NCBI GenBank assembly: GCA_003833135.1
Contig: QZLH01000055.1
Coordinates: 101,275-165,274, forward strand
Reading direction: 5' to 3'
DNA length: 64,000 bases
Source: Oehlia diaphana
Lineage: Eukaryota > Glomeromycota > Glomeromycetes > Glomerales > Glomeraceae
A program made the position numbers and the translations under genes. Shown in pieces: positions 33,475 to 46,187 of the stretch (the first letter of the stretch is position 1; each line of letters begins with the position of its first letter). The notes below the pieces were generated by a model. That model was not told the origin of the DNA. It did no database searches and worked only from the letters and a program-made list of their open reading frames with translations.

Positions 33475-36400
33475 TATACGGGATTGTTAGTACCATTTTG
33501 TTGTTGCTGTTGTTGTTGAGCATTTAGCTCATTTTCAGCTTGAATTAGTAGCTGTTTTGCATTTTGAACGCCTTGAGTAAGTTGATTGGCCTGTGAATCT
33601 ATCCATTGCAGTGATGTTAAATGCGAATTAAGAATCTTGACAACTTCATCCATCTGAAATTAAGATTTAAGCAAGGGATTGAATAATGTATCCAATTTCT
33701 ATCACTAAATATAATAATTTATTACAAAATGACTTTGTTACTTACCGGGTCATCTTCTATGTCTTCTTTATCTTGATTTCCATTTGATTCATCAATAACA
33801 TAAGGTTTTATTATATTTCGATTTACATCAGTAATAATGGTGGACAAGACTTGACTCATTTCACCTAATTCTTGGTTGATTTCTTCGGCCATATCATAAC
33901 TATTTTCAAAAAAAAATATTGAATTAATAAATTAATTTAGAATTTACTAATAAAAATAAAAAAAATATGTATTTTTAAAATATACTTCTTCTCCCTCTCT
34001 TTGTCTAAAGGTTTCGTACTATCCAGTACTGGTTCTGAAAATTTCACTTCATACTCTGACAACATCTTTTCAAGCTCATCCTGGCGTCTCGCGATATTAT
34101 CCAGACCTGCATCTATTTCAGACTGGAGCAATTCAGCTTTTGTTGATTCTTCTTCTAATCTAACAATCTATAATAATACCAAAAAAAAAGGTCAGATCTT
34201 CTATTTATAAATTTAATAACGTTTTTTAAATTATTATTCACCCTTCCAGAATTTTCAATAATCTTTTGGTCCTTTTCCCTTAATTGACTTGCTTGATTAT
34301 GAAATTTCCTGAGGGAAGTATCCAGGTCTTTTTTCCATCTATTAATTATAGTTTCAATGTTACTGTTCTTTAGCCAAGCTGAAGAAGTTGGTATGCTTTC
34401 AATTGATGATTGTGACGTTGTTCCAACCGTAGTAGATGTTCTTGCTGGAAAATTTATGTTGCTGTTGGATGACGTTTGTAAAGTTGGCCTAAATTGAGAC
34501 GGTGTGGTTGATGAAGTCGGAAAAAGCCCAGTAGATGTAGTCTGTGGTATAATTGAAGGAGGTTTTGTTATAGATAAAGACGGTGCTTTCAATGAAGCTT
34601 TACATAAAACTTTGGTTAGTATTATAAATAAAGGCAATGATGTTTAAAAAAAAAAAAAAATTTACTCACATGAAGTTGAAGGAAAAATTGACGGAGCAAT
34701 AGTGGTAGTTGTGCTTGTACCAAATGCTGAAAATGGTCTCGCAGTAGTTGATTGAGTAGTTGATTGAGTAGTTGATTGAGTGGATGATAAACCACCAATT
34801 CTAGACGCAAGATTTGAACTTTGACTCGGAGATGTAGTAGTTGTAAGGCTAAATCCAGTCTGTAATGTTGGAGCCGTCGTACCGCTTGGTTTATTTAAAT
34901 TTCCAAAAGGAGACGGATTGGTTGTTCTTGGACTACCGAAACCAAAACCTGTAGCTGAAGCAGGTGCGGAAGTAGTTGCAATATTTCCGATAGACCCTAA
35001 ACCTGCTCCAGAAATTGTTGATGCGGTGGCGCTACTTGGTCGGAAACTTCCAAGTAATGTGGATTGAGATCCGGCAGATGTTGTTTGATTTGTATTTCCA
35101 AACGATCCGAATGCTGACTTGGTAGTGGCAGTGCCACCAAAGCTGCCAAAGGGTGATGTAGGAGCAGTGGTAGCAGCACCAAATGATTGAGCTTGAGTTG
35201 AAGCTGCGGAAGTAGAAGAAGTTTGATTTGCGAAACTAGCAAGTCCTGATTGTGGCGCCATTGTAGTGGATGATGATAGGCTTCCGAAACCAAATCCAGA
35301 TCCAGGCTTAGTCGTCGTCGCAGCAGTTGATGGTATGTGTCCAAAACCGAATCCAGATTTATTCGTCGTTGTATTGGTTGATGTGTTTCCGAAATTACCA
35401 AATCCTGATTGGGTTGTCGTTGTAGTGGATGGTAGGTTTCCAAAACCACCAAATCCTGGTTGAGTGGTTGTTGTAGTAGGTAGTGATGGGTTTCCAAAAC
35501 CTAAACCAGGTTTATTCGTCGTTGTATTGGTTGACGTGTTTCCGAAATTACCAAATCCTGATTGGGTTGTCGTTGTAGTGGATGGTGGGTTTCCAAAACC
35601 ACCAAATCCTGGTTGAGTCGTTGTTGCAGTAGATGATGATGATGGGTTTCCGAAACCAAATAATGCTGGTTGAGTGGTTGTTGCAGTAGATGATGATGAT
35701 GATGGATTTCCGAAACCAGTAAATCCTGATTGAGTTGTTCCGGTAGATGATGTCGGGAATCCAAATGGTTTAGCTGAACTCTGAGTATTAGTAACAGCAC
35801 CGAACGACGATTGGGCTTGAGTTGAGACAGCAGTAGTAGGAGGTGACGTTGTTTTTGGAAAACCAAATAATGAAGATCCTACATTTGTTGCAGTTGTTTG
35901 ACTTGCAGTCGTTTGATTTGCGACTCCAAAACCTATTGATTTACCAAATCCGCCGAGAGAAGCTGTAACACCACCAAAAGGCGCTGTTCCATTATTATTA
36001 AAACCGCCGAATGCATTACCGCTTTGTTGCGTTGCTGTATTATCTTTAAGCAAACTAGAACCAGCTGCTGCACCTCCAGTCGTGGATTCAGTTGGTTTAT
36101 TAAATGAAGGAAATGAAGATTGTGTGGTTGAAGAAATTGAAGCACCAAACGAAGGTTTCGTAGTCGAAATGGCTGCCGTTTGGCCGAAAAGACTTTGTGA
36201 ACTAGAAGGAAAAGCAGTTGTTGAAAAAGAATTTGTTGTCAAGGTAGCAGAAGAACTTCCAATAGTAGTATTTGTTGATGAATCACTTATTGGCAATGTT
36301 GTTGATCTTGTACCCGCATTGCTTTGAGCACCTGTTGATGTAGACTGCTCGCTACCTTGTGTTGTTGTTGGAGCTGGGTTATTATTATTTGAACTTTCTG

Positions 36401-36513
36401 CTATTAAGTAAAATTACATTTTTAATGACACGTCAAAAACATGAAAAAAGAGAAGAAAGAGAAGAAAGAAAGTAGAGAAGGTAGAGATAAAAAATTTATA
36501 AAGACTTACCCAT
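33475..36513 (-). CDS. FG-repeat nucleoporin Nup62/Nsp1
   Basis: Central-channel nucleoporin whose FG repeats bind transport receptors and whose coiled coil assembles with Nup54/Nup58 and with Nup82-type partners. The start codon lies on a 4-nt coding exon (ATG-G at 36510-36513, donor GTAAGT); exon 2 continues AESSNNNNPAPTTTQGSEQS. Some 550 residues of Thr/Ser/Gln-rich FG sequence follow, with GFGNFGN and GFGGFGN units repeated. The C-terminal helical domain begins at SSAWLKNSNIETIINRWKKD and runs through IDAGLDNIARRQDELEKML and YDMAEEINQELGEMSQVL to QWIDSQANQLTQGVQNAKQL. It ends in a Q7 run and NGTNNPV. Long alternative frames in this interval are shadows of the repetitive coding sequence. 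Confidence 0.93.
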
Positions 36514-36681
36514 CGTGATAAATTTTTAAATTTTTCAAAAAGTGAAATGTGCTGCAATAATTTTTATATGCGTAATAAACGCACGTGATATTCATATGAC
36601 ATGCTATTTACGCGATATCAATTAAAACGGCAGATAATAAAAAAAAAAAAAAAAATAGTTACTAACGAATTAGATTAATAA
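36514..36681. promoter_or_regulatory. Shared divergent promoter Nup62 / Mis18
   Basis: Only 168 bp separate the two start codons, so the two promoters must overlap. It contains an A16 tract near 36640 and a cacgtga word near 36581. Confidence 0.5.
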
Positions 36682-37876
36682 ATGGTAAACTATTTTTAAT
36701 TTGTAATCATAATTTTACATACAAATCTTTTGTAAATATTTATTTTACAGGATCAAGCGAACAAACCAAATTCTATCAAGCCACCGCCTCAGCATAATCG
36801 CGTATTGCAAGAAATTACGGGCCCTCTGGTTTTTCAATGTTTAAAATGTCGACTGATAGTGGGCGATTCGTTCGCGTTTGTTACAGCTGATCGTGATTTG
36901 AACTCGGTTGTGTTGTATGGTTAGAAATTTGTTTAATTTCTTACGCGTCTTTATTTTATATCTATATATATATACATTTTAACAAAAAAATATTGATTTC
37001 AGCAAAACCTCATAACATCAGGGTTGGTACAGATCTGTTATGGTCAAGAGAAGGAGTTGATATTGGAAGGTTAATAAATTTTTTATTGGAGATGGTACCT
37101 ATCACAATGGCTCAAATTTTTTTTTGTCTCAATTATATAGTACATATATTATGATATACTGTAACGGTTGTAATTTGACGCTTGGAAAAGTATGGCGTAC
37201 AACACCACGTAAATTAGATTATATTCGGTATTAAAATTGTTCACAATTTATACATATCCAATTTGTTAAATTCGATGAAATTCTCACTTTTTCAAAAAAA
37301 TCAAATAGTGATTTATACACACTTAATTTAGATTGCGTAATGATGTAGGTATTTATTTTCTAATGAATTATTTTTGAACAAAAGTATTAGTATTCGCGAG
37401 TTTTAATGTTTTAATTATTAATTTATTAGCTATCAATTGGGCGATTTTATTGATCCAAATTCTACACCAACGGACATACATACTTTGCCGAGTTCTAGGA
37501 TGCAACAAATATCAATAAATAAGGTATAATACTTTAATTAGCAAATTCATTTAATATATCATAAATTTACGCGATTCTACCAATTCATTAATTTGATAAA
37601 GCTTAAAGACATGATTTTAATACTTAACGAACGGATCACAACACTAGAACATACTCTTGATAAACGCGTAAATAAAACACCAAATGATTCTGCGGTTTCT
37701 TCGTCAACCGAAAGTAGCAACGCGTGTATTGTTGTTACACCTCGTGGTATGTAATTTCTTTCGACTATTTTAAAGAAGAAAGTCTTATTCTGATCTATTA
37801 TACCAAATTTTTTCCTTAATTAGGTGCCCAGGATAATTCAATCGAGACACATCCTAATCATCGAATTTTGGGATGA
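36682..37876 (+). CDS. Mis18-domain centromere protein
   Basis: Mis18 proteins prepare centromeres for deposition of the CENP-A histone. The coding start appears to be an ATG (36682-36684) directly followed by an intron (GTAAAC...TTTTACAG). Exon 2 at 36751 reads DQANKPNSIKPPPQHNRVLQ, then the Yippee/Mis18 zinc-binding fold: FQCLKCRLIVGDSFAFVTAD, LNSVVLYA, WSREGVDIGSTYIMIYCNGC, NLTLGKVWRTTPRKLDYIRD, LYTLNLDCVMIYQLGDF. The two CxxC pairs are present. A helical tail (LKDMILILNERITTLEHTL) suits the oligomerisation coil of the family. Ends PNHRILG with TGA at 37874-37876. Seven short exons. An ordinary Yippee protein is less likely, given the coil and DLYTL...YQLG. Confidence 0.87.
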
Positions 37877-38440
37877 TCGTATAATTTTGTAATTTAATGT
37901 TAATTGTAAGCATAGAATATTTCATTCATATTTTCGATATTTTACGTTCCTACTAAAGATTTACGTGTATCTGAATAAATTTAGTACTATAATTTTTTTA
38001 GTTTCATAAGTCACAATAATATTTTAAATTAATAGCTTCCTACTTTTTACATTATCGTTATCCCATTACATTAAAAGTCGCGTTACCATTTCAAGAGAGA
38101 GGAAAGGATCGTAAGTATCGTAATCAAAAAACATTTCAAAGGAAAACTGACTCATTCTAGCGTATTTAAGTTAAAAACAACACAATATGACAAATTAATA
38201 ACTCTGTTTGAATTATTATATAATAAAGATCTTTTTTTTTTTAATTCATGAAAATAATAATTATTCTTTTTTTCATTCACAAATTAGGATTCAATATAAT
38301 ATTTTTTTTTTTTTTTTTTCTTATCTTTTTTTTTCAAATAAAAAAATACATTGAAATTTCCTATAGTATAAATTTTAGTGTATATATATTATATTTATAT
38401 ATCATTTATTCATTTATTTATAATAATATTGATGATGGAT

Positions 38441-39369
38441 TTACTATAAAGTAAAAAAAAAAAAAAAAAGATGAAAAGAAAAAAAAATTGTTAATAACAG
38501 ATATTTGACATTTCAGATTTATATACTTTTTTTTTAAAAAAATGAAATATTAATACATACAACTTTCTCTTCAATTAGACCATCTTTAAATAATGTGAAA
38601 TAAGGTGTTATACCATCTTCACGATAATTCAACAAAGCGATCATGCCTTCTTGTTCGAAATTTTTTCCAGTATAGAATTGATAATCTATTATAAATAATT
38701 TAAAATTATTATTATTACTATTATTATTTTTTTTTTAAAAAAAAAAAATTTCAATAAACACCTTTATATAAAAAAAAAAAAAAAAATTATATATGTATAT
38801 TACCATTAAAATTGCCTAAGACCTTTTTACTAAAATTAGTAACTTTATCTTGCCATGCTTTCAAATCTACATCCGGATTTTTTTCTTTAACCTTTTCGGC
38901 TAATTTTTTCACATATTTTTTTAGATAAGTTTGATAAGCTTTCTTATCAAAAGAAATTTCTTGAAGATTAAATGCGTTAACTACATTATTAACTTGTTCA
39001 GATCCTTCTTCAAGTGCTTCCTCAGCTTCCTCAGCTGAAGGATTTGCTCCAATATCAATATCAACTCCTTTTTTAACCGTTACAAGCTATTTAAGAAAAA
39101 AAAAAAAAACAATACATAATTTGATCAAATATGCATATATATATTAAAGGGATAAAAAAAAACCTGTAGTTACCTGACAGTCAACTTCATAAACGACATC
39201 GTCAACCAATTTCATAGGGTAAGCATCAGAACAGAATTCTTCTTCTAAATAAATAAAAAAAAAAAATCGATTTTTTTTGAATGAAATCTTACTTTTAGTT
39301 GAATATAACGACAAAAAAAAAAAAGAAAAATTTTATACCGGGATGAAAAACATCTTTATAGATAATCAT
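38441..39369 (-). CDS. Translationally controlled tumor protein (TCTP/TMA19)
   Basis: Abundant conserved cytosolic protein linked to growth, ribosomes and microtubules. Starts [10 protein letters not shown], then [37 protein letters not shown] (TCTP signature 1), [20 protein letters not shown] (signature 2 region), [20 protein letters not shown] and [20 protein letters not shown]. The last coding exon reads EEKV; the family usually ends near EEKC or EEKV. GTT is followed by GTATGT, and an acceptor TTTATAG directly joined to TAA (38441-38443) places the stop codon alone on the last exon (intron 38444-38560). Unspliced reading would give VCINISFF before a stop. Confidence 0.93.
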
Positions 39370-39858
39370 TTTTTAAAATATTTTATTTTTTTACTTAAAA
39401 AAATGCGGATGATTTAGTAAAAAAAAAAAATTTTTTTTTTTAAAAAAAGTTTTCCCAACAAAAAGTGGTTAAAAAAATTTTTTTTTTTTTTTTTTTTTTG
39501 CTTTATTATATTGTCGGACAATAAAAAAAAAAAAAAAAAAATTGACCAAACATAATCTTCCTTTATCAGGTATTAATTTTCATTTTTTTTACCAGCATCG
39601 TTTAGTACGGCTGAAATCATTTAATATTAGATCTTCCAGAACATTCAAATATAAATCCGATTACTTTATTTATATTAGCAATTTTTTTTTTTTTTTTGGA
39701 ATACAAGATAATATATATATACATATATATATTTTTTTTTTAGATTACAAAATTAATTTTCCCCCCTAAAAAAAATAAATAAAAAATAAAAATTATAAAA
39801 CTAACAGGGGTTCTATATAAATCCCCAACGAAATATAATTTATCTAATAAAAAACCAA

Positions 39859-40718
39859 TTAAAGCTCATATCTATTCTTTCCGATTGCAACCAACTCAAC
39901 ATCGAATACAAGAGCGGCATCCCCTGTTTTTTTTTTCAATATAAAGAAAAAAAAAATTAATCAAGTTATAATAAAAAAGATTTTTCAAATGTTTTAGCAT
40001 ATAATTACCAGGAATGAGTGGTGGGCTGCCTCTTGGACCATAGGCCAAATCGGAAGGAATAATTATTCTACGTTTTTCTCCAATGCACATTCTTTAAAGT
40101 TTAAATAAGTAATTAAATACGTAATCAAAAAATATTATGATATATCATGATGATAAATAATAATTTATTAAGACTTACCCGACTAAACCTTGATCCCAGC
40201 CTATTTTTTAACATACATAAGGGTTAGTTTAACAATAACAGACGATTTTTAAAGCATGTTAGATTATAATTCATAACAAACCTTTAATAACATGTCCAGC
40301 ACCCAAGGTAAATGTGAAAGGTGTACCGCGAGGTAAGCTAGAATCAAATTCTTTACCATCTTCGAATAAAGTTCCTGTGTAATGAACGGATAAGGAATCT
40401 CTGTAGATATATAAAGAATTCAATTAGGGCTCTGATAAACGATATATTTTGAAATAAAGTTACACTAGTATAAAATTTACCCATTCTTAGATCTCTTACG
40501 ACAAATTCCGTCAGAAATACGATTCTTAATGCCTATTCATAACAAACAATTTATAAACACACAAAAAATATGCAACATTTAAAATATAAAAATAACAAAA
40601 ATAAAAGTGACTTACCAACTTGCAAAGTTTTTGGAGGTTCTTTAGCATCAACGAAATAACATGTCAAACAAACAATAGCTATGAAAAACAAGATTATTAT
40701 ATTTTGCCTCATTTTCAT
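39859..40718 (-). CDS. FKBP2-type ER peptidyl-prolyl isomerase
   Basis: FK506-binding prolyl cis-trans isomerase of the secretory pathway. Starts [20 protein letters not shown], a clear signal peptide, followed by [15 protein letters not shown]. The FKBP domain is complete: [80 protein letters not shown] and DVELVAIGK. The C-terminus NRYEL resembles the RTEL-type ER-retention ends of FKBP2. About 145 residues. Six exons. A second in-frame ATG is two codons after the first, so either may be used. Arranged head to tail with TCTP. Confidence 0.95.
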
Positions 40719-40729
40719 ATTTTTTTTTT

Positions 40730-42630
40730 TTTTTTTAAGAAAAATATTTAACTTTTGTTCCTTTTTACAAAAATTTAAATTTTTTTTTTCCTTTTTTTTT
40801 TAAAAAAAAGAAATTTTTCAAGCGTTAAAAAAGAAAAATCTCACTCGAAAAGATCGTAATAATAAAAGGAGAATTATACGTTGTCAAAAAATGATTGGCG
40901 AAATAAATTTAATAAATTTTAAGTTTTCAAGGGGCATCACGTATAAATTATTGTTTCATAATTCGCAAAATGCGGGTTTCAGTCTAGCTTAGAAAATTTT
41001 ACCAAGATTAGCTTAAGTAAAGATTACGTGCGTTTTTTTTTTAATGCAAAGTAATTTGTTTCAAAAATTTTTACTTACTTACTTTTTGAAGATTAATGAT
41101 CTTTGTAATTTTTTTTTCTCTCATTATTCACACACAGTATATATTTAGTAATAGAAAATCTTTTATTAATTAACGTTTGTCATAATAATGTTCAAAATCA
41201 AGTTTTTCATCCAATTAAAATCTTACATATTTGATAATAATCGTGGTAATAATGAACTTTGGAGCTATGAAAAGCCCAATGAATACATCAAATTAATTCA
41301 ATTTAGAATAACTGTTTATTTTTTAAAAGTTCGGAAAATTTAGAATCAAGTTTCTACGGATCAATGATTCAATGTTGCATATATATATATACAGTATATG
41401 TAAATATAATAAATACTATACAATACAAAATTAAAATTTCGGAAAATTTATATCCGTTTAAAATTTTTTCCATTATTATTATTACGCGATTATGATAATA
41501 ACAGATATCAGATATAGTAATAATAAAAGTTTTAATGATTATTCGTTGAAATTTTTGACATCAAATAAAAAAATAATTCATCATTATCATATTTGTATAG
41601 TATTATTAATTAGACATTCTTGAAAGAAATGAAAAAACAAATAATTAAACAAAAAAGAAAATTTATAATGAAAAAAATTTTTTATATCACAAAATAAAAT
41701 TGGTGTAAATCATGCATATATTTCTTTTTTTCAGCCTCTACTAAAAATTTTCATCATCGAATAAATATTATCTAAAGTTGTTTGTTTATCATCGGCTATA
41801 CGATTTTTTGTTTATTGCAATTACGGGTAATATGTAGTGTTACTAAATGTATGACTTTTAAATGAATAGTAATGAATAGAATTAAACAAAATGTTTTCTA
41901 GATTTTCGGGGTTGATTTTAATGACGGTTAATATATAAAGACAATAAAAAGAAGATATATTATGCATTACCTGTACATTACACCCTTACAGCTGGTAGGT
42001 GCCTATCGATTAAGGTACAATATATAAATAATCAATAAACAAAAAATTAAATTAGGAAAAAGATTTTCAAAGACTAATATCGCGTGGAAATTTACCGATA
42101 TCCAAGAAAGGAATTAATGCCTAATAAAGGAAATTTTAATTAATTAGTTTTTAACTTGTTTTTGATTTTTTGTCTTTTCGCAAAAAAAATTAATTATCGG
42201 AGCGAAATATAAAATTTCGGAACAAAAAAAAAAAAAAAAAATAATTATGTCAAGTCGATTAATTTTCAGGATAGTTAATTTTTCTTCACAATGCGGAATA
42301 CACAAAAACCCTTTAAATCTTTACTGCTCATCTCTTGGCAACACCGAACACTACATAAATGTTATATACACAAATATATGCAATATTTTTTTTCTTTTAA
42401 ATAAGATTACTGTTGATATTGAACGAACTTAACTTTCTTTTTTTTTTCCGAATTTTTTATATATATAAAAAATACCTATTTTTTTTTTATTTTTTTTAAA
42501 AAAAAAAAAAAACTTTTATCCAAATCACTCTTTCTTATTTTCAAATTGATAATGTTCTATTAAATAATAATATAAATAAAAATATTACCATAGAAATAAT
42601 AAATATTTATTAATTGTTTTTTTGTTTTGT
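40730..42630. other. AT-rich intergenic region without a supported gene
   Basis: About 1.9 kb upstream of FKBP2 and of the surface-protein gene, which are divergent. It holds homopolymer tracts and TA repeats. A 61-codon frame near 42247-42432 shows no family resemblance. Confidence 0.5.
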
Positions 42631-42638
42631 TTTAAAGA

Positions 42639-44285
42639 ATGATAATGAAAATTAAAATATTAATATTTTTAATAATTTCAATATCCTCAATATTCAAAAC
42701 TAGTAAAGCACAACGTAAGTATTCAAATCTTATTTTGCTTAATTTGAATTTAAAATATATTATCTCTTTTTCACTTTTTTTTTTTTAATAAAATAGCAAG
42801 TGTAATAGATGCAACATTAAAAGAAACTTGGTGTAAATCTACAATTGAAGTATGTGAATCAATATGTAGAAGTAGAAATACAGTACCAGCAGTAGATCAA
42901 TGTACAGGATTAAATTTACTAGAAAATTGTTTATGCACAGATGGTTACGCTCCAACATTAACTAATTATGAAAATACGGTATCATACTTCTTATGTGAAT
43001 ATAATAGACCATCTGGTCCTTGCGTAAATTCTTGTTTCTTGGGTACTCCAGATTGCATAAAATTAAATAATAATAAGTCACCTAGTAATATTGGTAATAC
43101 AAAAACAGCTACTAATGGAGGTCCTAAAAATACCGGAGCTCCCGCTAAAGGTCCTATTGCTGGGGACCCCGCTAAAGGTCCAGGTGGTGCTCCACCAGGT
43201 GGTGCTCCAGGTGATGCCCCAGGTGGTGCTCCTGGTGGTGTCCCAGGTGGTGCTCCTCCACCAGGTGGTGCTCCAGGTGATGCCCCAGGTGGTGCTCCTG
43301 GTGGTGCTCCAGGTGGTACTCCACCTGCTGCTCCGCCTGCTGGACCAGGTAAAGTTCCAGGTGGTAAGGCACCTGGTCCAGAACCGGGTGGTAAGGTACC
43401 GTCTAATGAACCAACAGCGCCACCTACATCTGGTGATGGTAAAATACCGAGTACTTCATCAGGTAAGTAAATCTTAATCTAAACCTTTTTTTTTTTTTAT
43501 TGATTTCATATACGTATGTATATTTACTTTTTTTTTTTTCGTTAGGTAATCCTTCAACTGGTACAGAAAATCCTAATAATCCTAATAATCCCTCAGGAAA
43601 AATACCTAATGAAGATCAAGAATCAAATAATAAAAATGTTACAATAGCGATTGGAGTAAGCGCAACATTATCATCAATGATAATCGCAATAATATTAGTA
43701 ATATGGTATAGACGTAAACGTAATAAAACACAATCAAGAGGATATTTCTTTGATACTATAACAAGAAATATTGGAAACGCTTTTAGTAGTAATGGTGGTA
43801 ATTCAACATCATCAGAAGAAAAAAGAATATCAGTATTAAAAGCTGGATTAATTAAAGGCAATAATTCTAAAACTAACAGTAGTGGTAATTATTCAGCGGA
43901 ATCATCAAATTTAGCAATAAGAGAACCTAGTAATAATGAAGTTATTGATTTTGATAATAGAAGAACTAGTGGTGGTATTTTTATTACTAAAACTCATTCT
44001 ATTAGTGTACAACATGACAATGATTATTTTGGTACTAGTTCTTTAAGTAATATAAGTTCCGCCAATAGTTTTGTTTCAATGGATAATACAACAAAATCTC
44101 GTAATAGAAGTAGTTTTACTTCTAATAATACAAAATCTATTAATAGTATTGAAAATTTAAATTTAAATTCTACGACTAATTTGAATAATAAATATAGTAG
44201 TAGCGATAGTGGTTATTTGGCTAATAGTAGTAATTTGAACACTTCTAGTGAAGATGATAATTTTCTCAATATAATCACTTTTTAA
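42639..44285 (+). CDS. Cys-rich, Gly-Ala-Pro-repeat single-pass surface protein
   Basis: About 493 residues from three exons (42639-42714, 42797-43462, 43546-44285). The N-terminus MIMKIKILIFLIISISSI is a signal peptide. Residues about 25-135 form a domain with ten cysteines (WCKSTIEVCESIC, NCLCTDGYAPTL, GPCVNSC), similar in layout to fungal extracellular DUF7707-type domains; that match is from memory. A low-complexity stalk of about 110 residues follows, with repeated GGAPGDAPGGAPGG units, then a Pro/Asn/Ser stretch. One TM helix (VTIAIGVSATLSSMIIAIIL) is followed by a basic stop-transfer WYRRKRNK and a 190-residue Ser/Asn-rich cytosolic tail. The architecture suits a cell-wall-spanning sensor or anchor, but the function is unknown. 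Confidence 0.8.
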
Positions 44286-44499
44286 ATATTATTGTACAAA
44301 TTAAATTAGCATTAACAATATACCACCACACATTATTACCAAAAAAAAAAAAAATTTTAAAACCTAATTAAATAATGATGAAATTTAATAATTTATCAAA
44401 GTAAATAACAGAGATAAAAAAAAATTTCTTATCTGTTGTTATAATTTTAAACTAAATTTTGGTAATCCTTTCAATGAAATTTACTTTCAAACTATTCAC

Positions 44500-45923
44500 T
44501 TAAATTTTTTTATCCCCTTCGAGTAATTCACTTAAATTTTTTAATAAGATTTCATTTTCTTTAGGAGTTCCAACGGTAATTCTTAAACATCCTTCACAAC
44601 CAACTTCATTTCCTCTATATCTAACTACTATACCATGATTTTCTGCTAATTCTTTATAAATTTGATGAGCTCTATCATTACTAACAATATTTTGATCATT
44701 TTTATCTAATATTTGTACCAAAATAAAATTCGCATCATTTCCTCCTAAAATTTTTCCAATACCAGAAATTTTTTTAATAGAAGAAATAAGTTTATTATGC
44801 TCTGAACGTATTTGTTGTTTAATTGATTTCATTTTTAAAATATTTTGTTGTGATAACGCTGTATATGTTACATATGATGTTAACGCACTTATGTTGTATG
44901 GTGCTTTTGTATTATTCATTAATTGAATTATATTTGGATTAGCGATTGATACTCCAAGTCTATAAATAAAAAAAATTTATATGTATGTATATTAAAATAT
45001 ATAAACTTTTTTTTTAAAAAAAAAAAATCATGAAATCTACTTCCTTTCTTTATTTATATTACCTGATACCAGCCAATCCAAAACTTTTACTTAAAGTTTG
45101 CATAATAATGAGATTAGGATATTCTGTCACCCATTTAACTAAACTACCATTTTTATTCTTTTCTTCTTCAACAAAATCAATATAAGCTTCATCTATAACT
45201 ACTATTCCATTATAATTTTCATCTTCTAATAAAATCTTAATTGATTCATGTGATAATGCTGTGCCTGTCGGATTTCCTGGTGAACATAAAAAAATTATTT
45301 TTATATTCTTTTGTTCTTTTATAACGTTTAATATCTTTTTGTTTTTTTTTAAAAAAAAAAATAATAATAATTTAATTAATATAATTAATAGATATAAATA
45401 AAATGAAAACTTTTCACTTAATATATATATATATTACCTCATCAGTTTTTAATTGAAATTTTCCATCTTCAACATCTAGATTAACTTTAATAATATTAAC
45501 ATCATTAATATTTGCACAAACAGAATACATTCCATAAGTTGGTGGTGTAATTAAAATTTTGTCTTTTCCAGGTATACAAAATATTCTTATAATTAAATCA
45601 ATACATTCATCTGATCCTACTCCTAAAAAAAAATAATCTATATTAGGTACTTTTCTAAATTCTACTAATCTTTCTTTAATATTAACTTGATTTGGATCAG
45701 GATATCTATTAAGATTTTCTATTCCTAATGTTAATGTTTCCCCATTTTCTTTAAATAATTTATCATCATTTTTAGGTAATATCACTCCAAACGAATTTTC
45801 ATTTGCATCTAATAGTATTCCTGATGAATAATCATCTCGTGCACATCTATACGGCTTAAGTGTTAATATGTTTGGTCGAACTATCGATTCCAATGAAAAC
45901 GTTTTTTTATTATTAATAGACAT
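44500..45923 (-). CDS. Histidinol-phosphate aminotransferase
   Basis: PLP enzyme of histidine biosynthesis that aminates imidazole-acetol phosphate. Starts MSINNKKTFSLESIVRPNIL. Landmarks: LKPYRCARDDYSSGILLDAN, ENSFG, NRYPDPNQVNIKERLVEFR, FLGVGSDECIDLIIRIFCIP, ITPPTYGMYSVCA, LCSPGNPTGTALS, NGIVVIDEAYIDF and MQTLSKSFGLAGIRLGVSIA, with the Schiff-base Lys in SKSFGLAG. The C-terminal small domain ends LLKNLSELLEGDKKI. Three or four exons. About 400 residues, normal for the fungal enzyme. Divergent from Tim54 (about 264 bp) and convergent with the surface-protein gene. Confidence 0.95.
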
Positions 45924-46187
45924 TTTATTTTTTTTTTAAAAAAAAAACAAAAAAAAAAAAATGAAATAACGGACTATTTTATAATTTTATCTCGTTACAC
46001 GAGATTTGTATGATCATAAAGATCTTCATTTTTGTTTACTAATAAAAGAATTTGGCGCGCAAAAAATTGTGGCTCATAATCCCATATTTAAAAAAAACCG
46101 TGATCTACGAAAATAGATTATCTCTTATCGTTAAAAAATATATAATTTTTTTTTTTTTAAAAGAAAAAAATTTTTTTTTTTTTAGGC

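Noticed and set aside
34997..36327. Several long alternative frames on both strands within the Nup62 gene
   Set aside because: They mirror the low-complexity FG-repeat coding sequence; only one frame gives FG motifs and joins the helical C-terminal exons.
43091..43477. Alternative frames in the Gly-Ala-Pro repeat
   Set aside because: Out-of-frame reading of the same repeat; only the GGAP frame connects to the signal peptide and TM exons.
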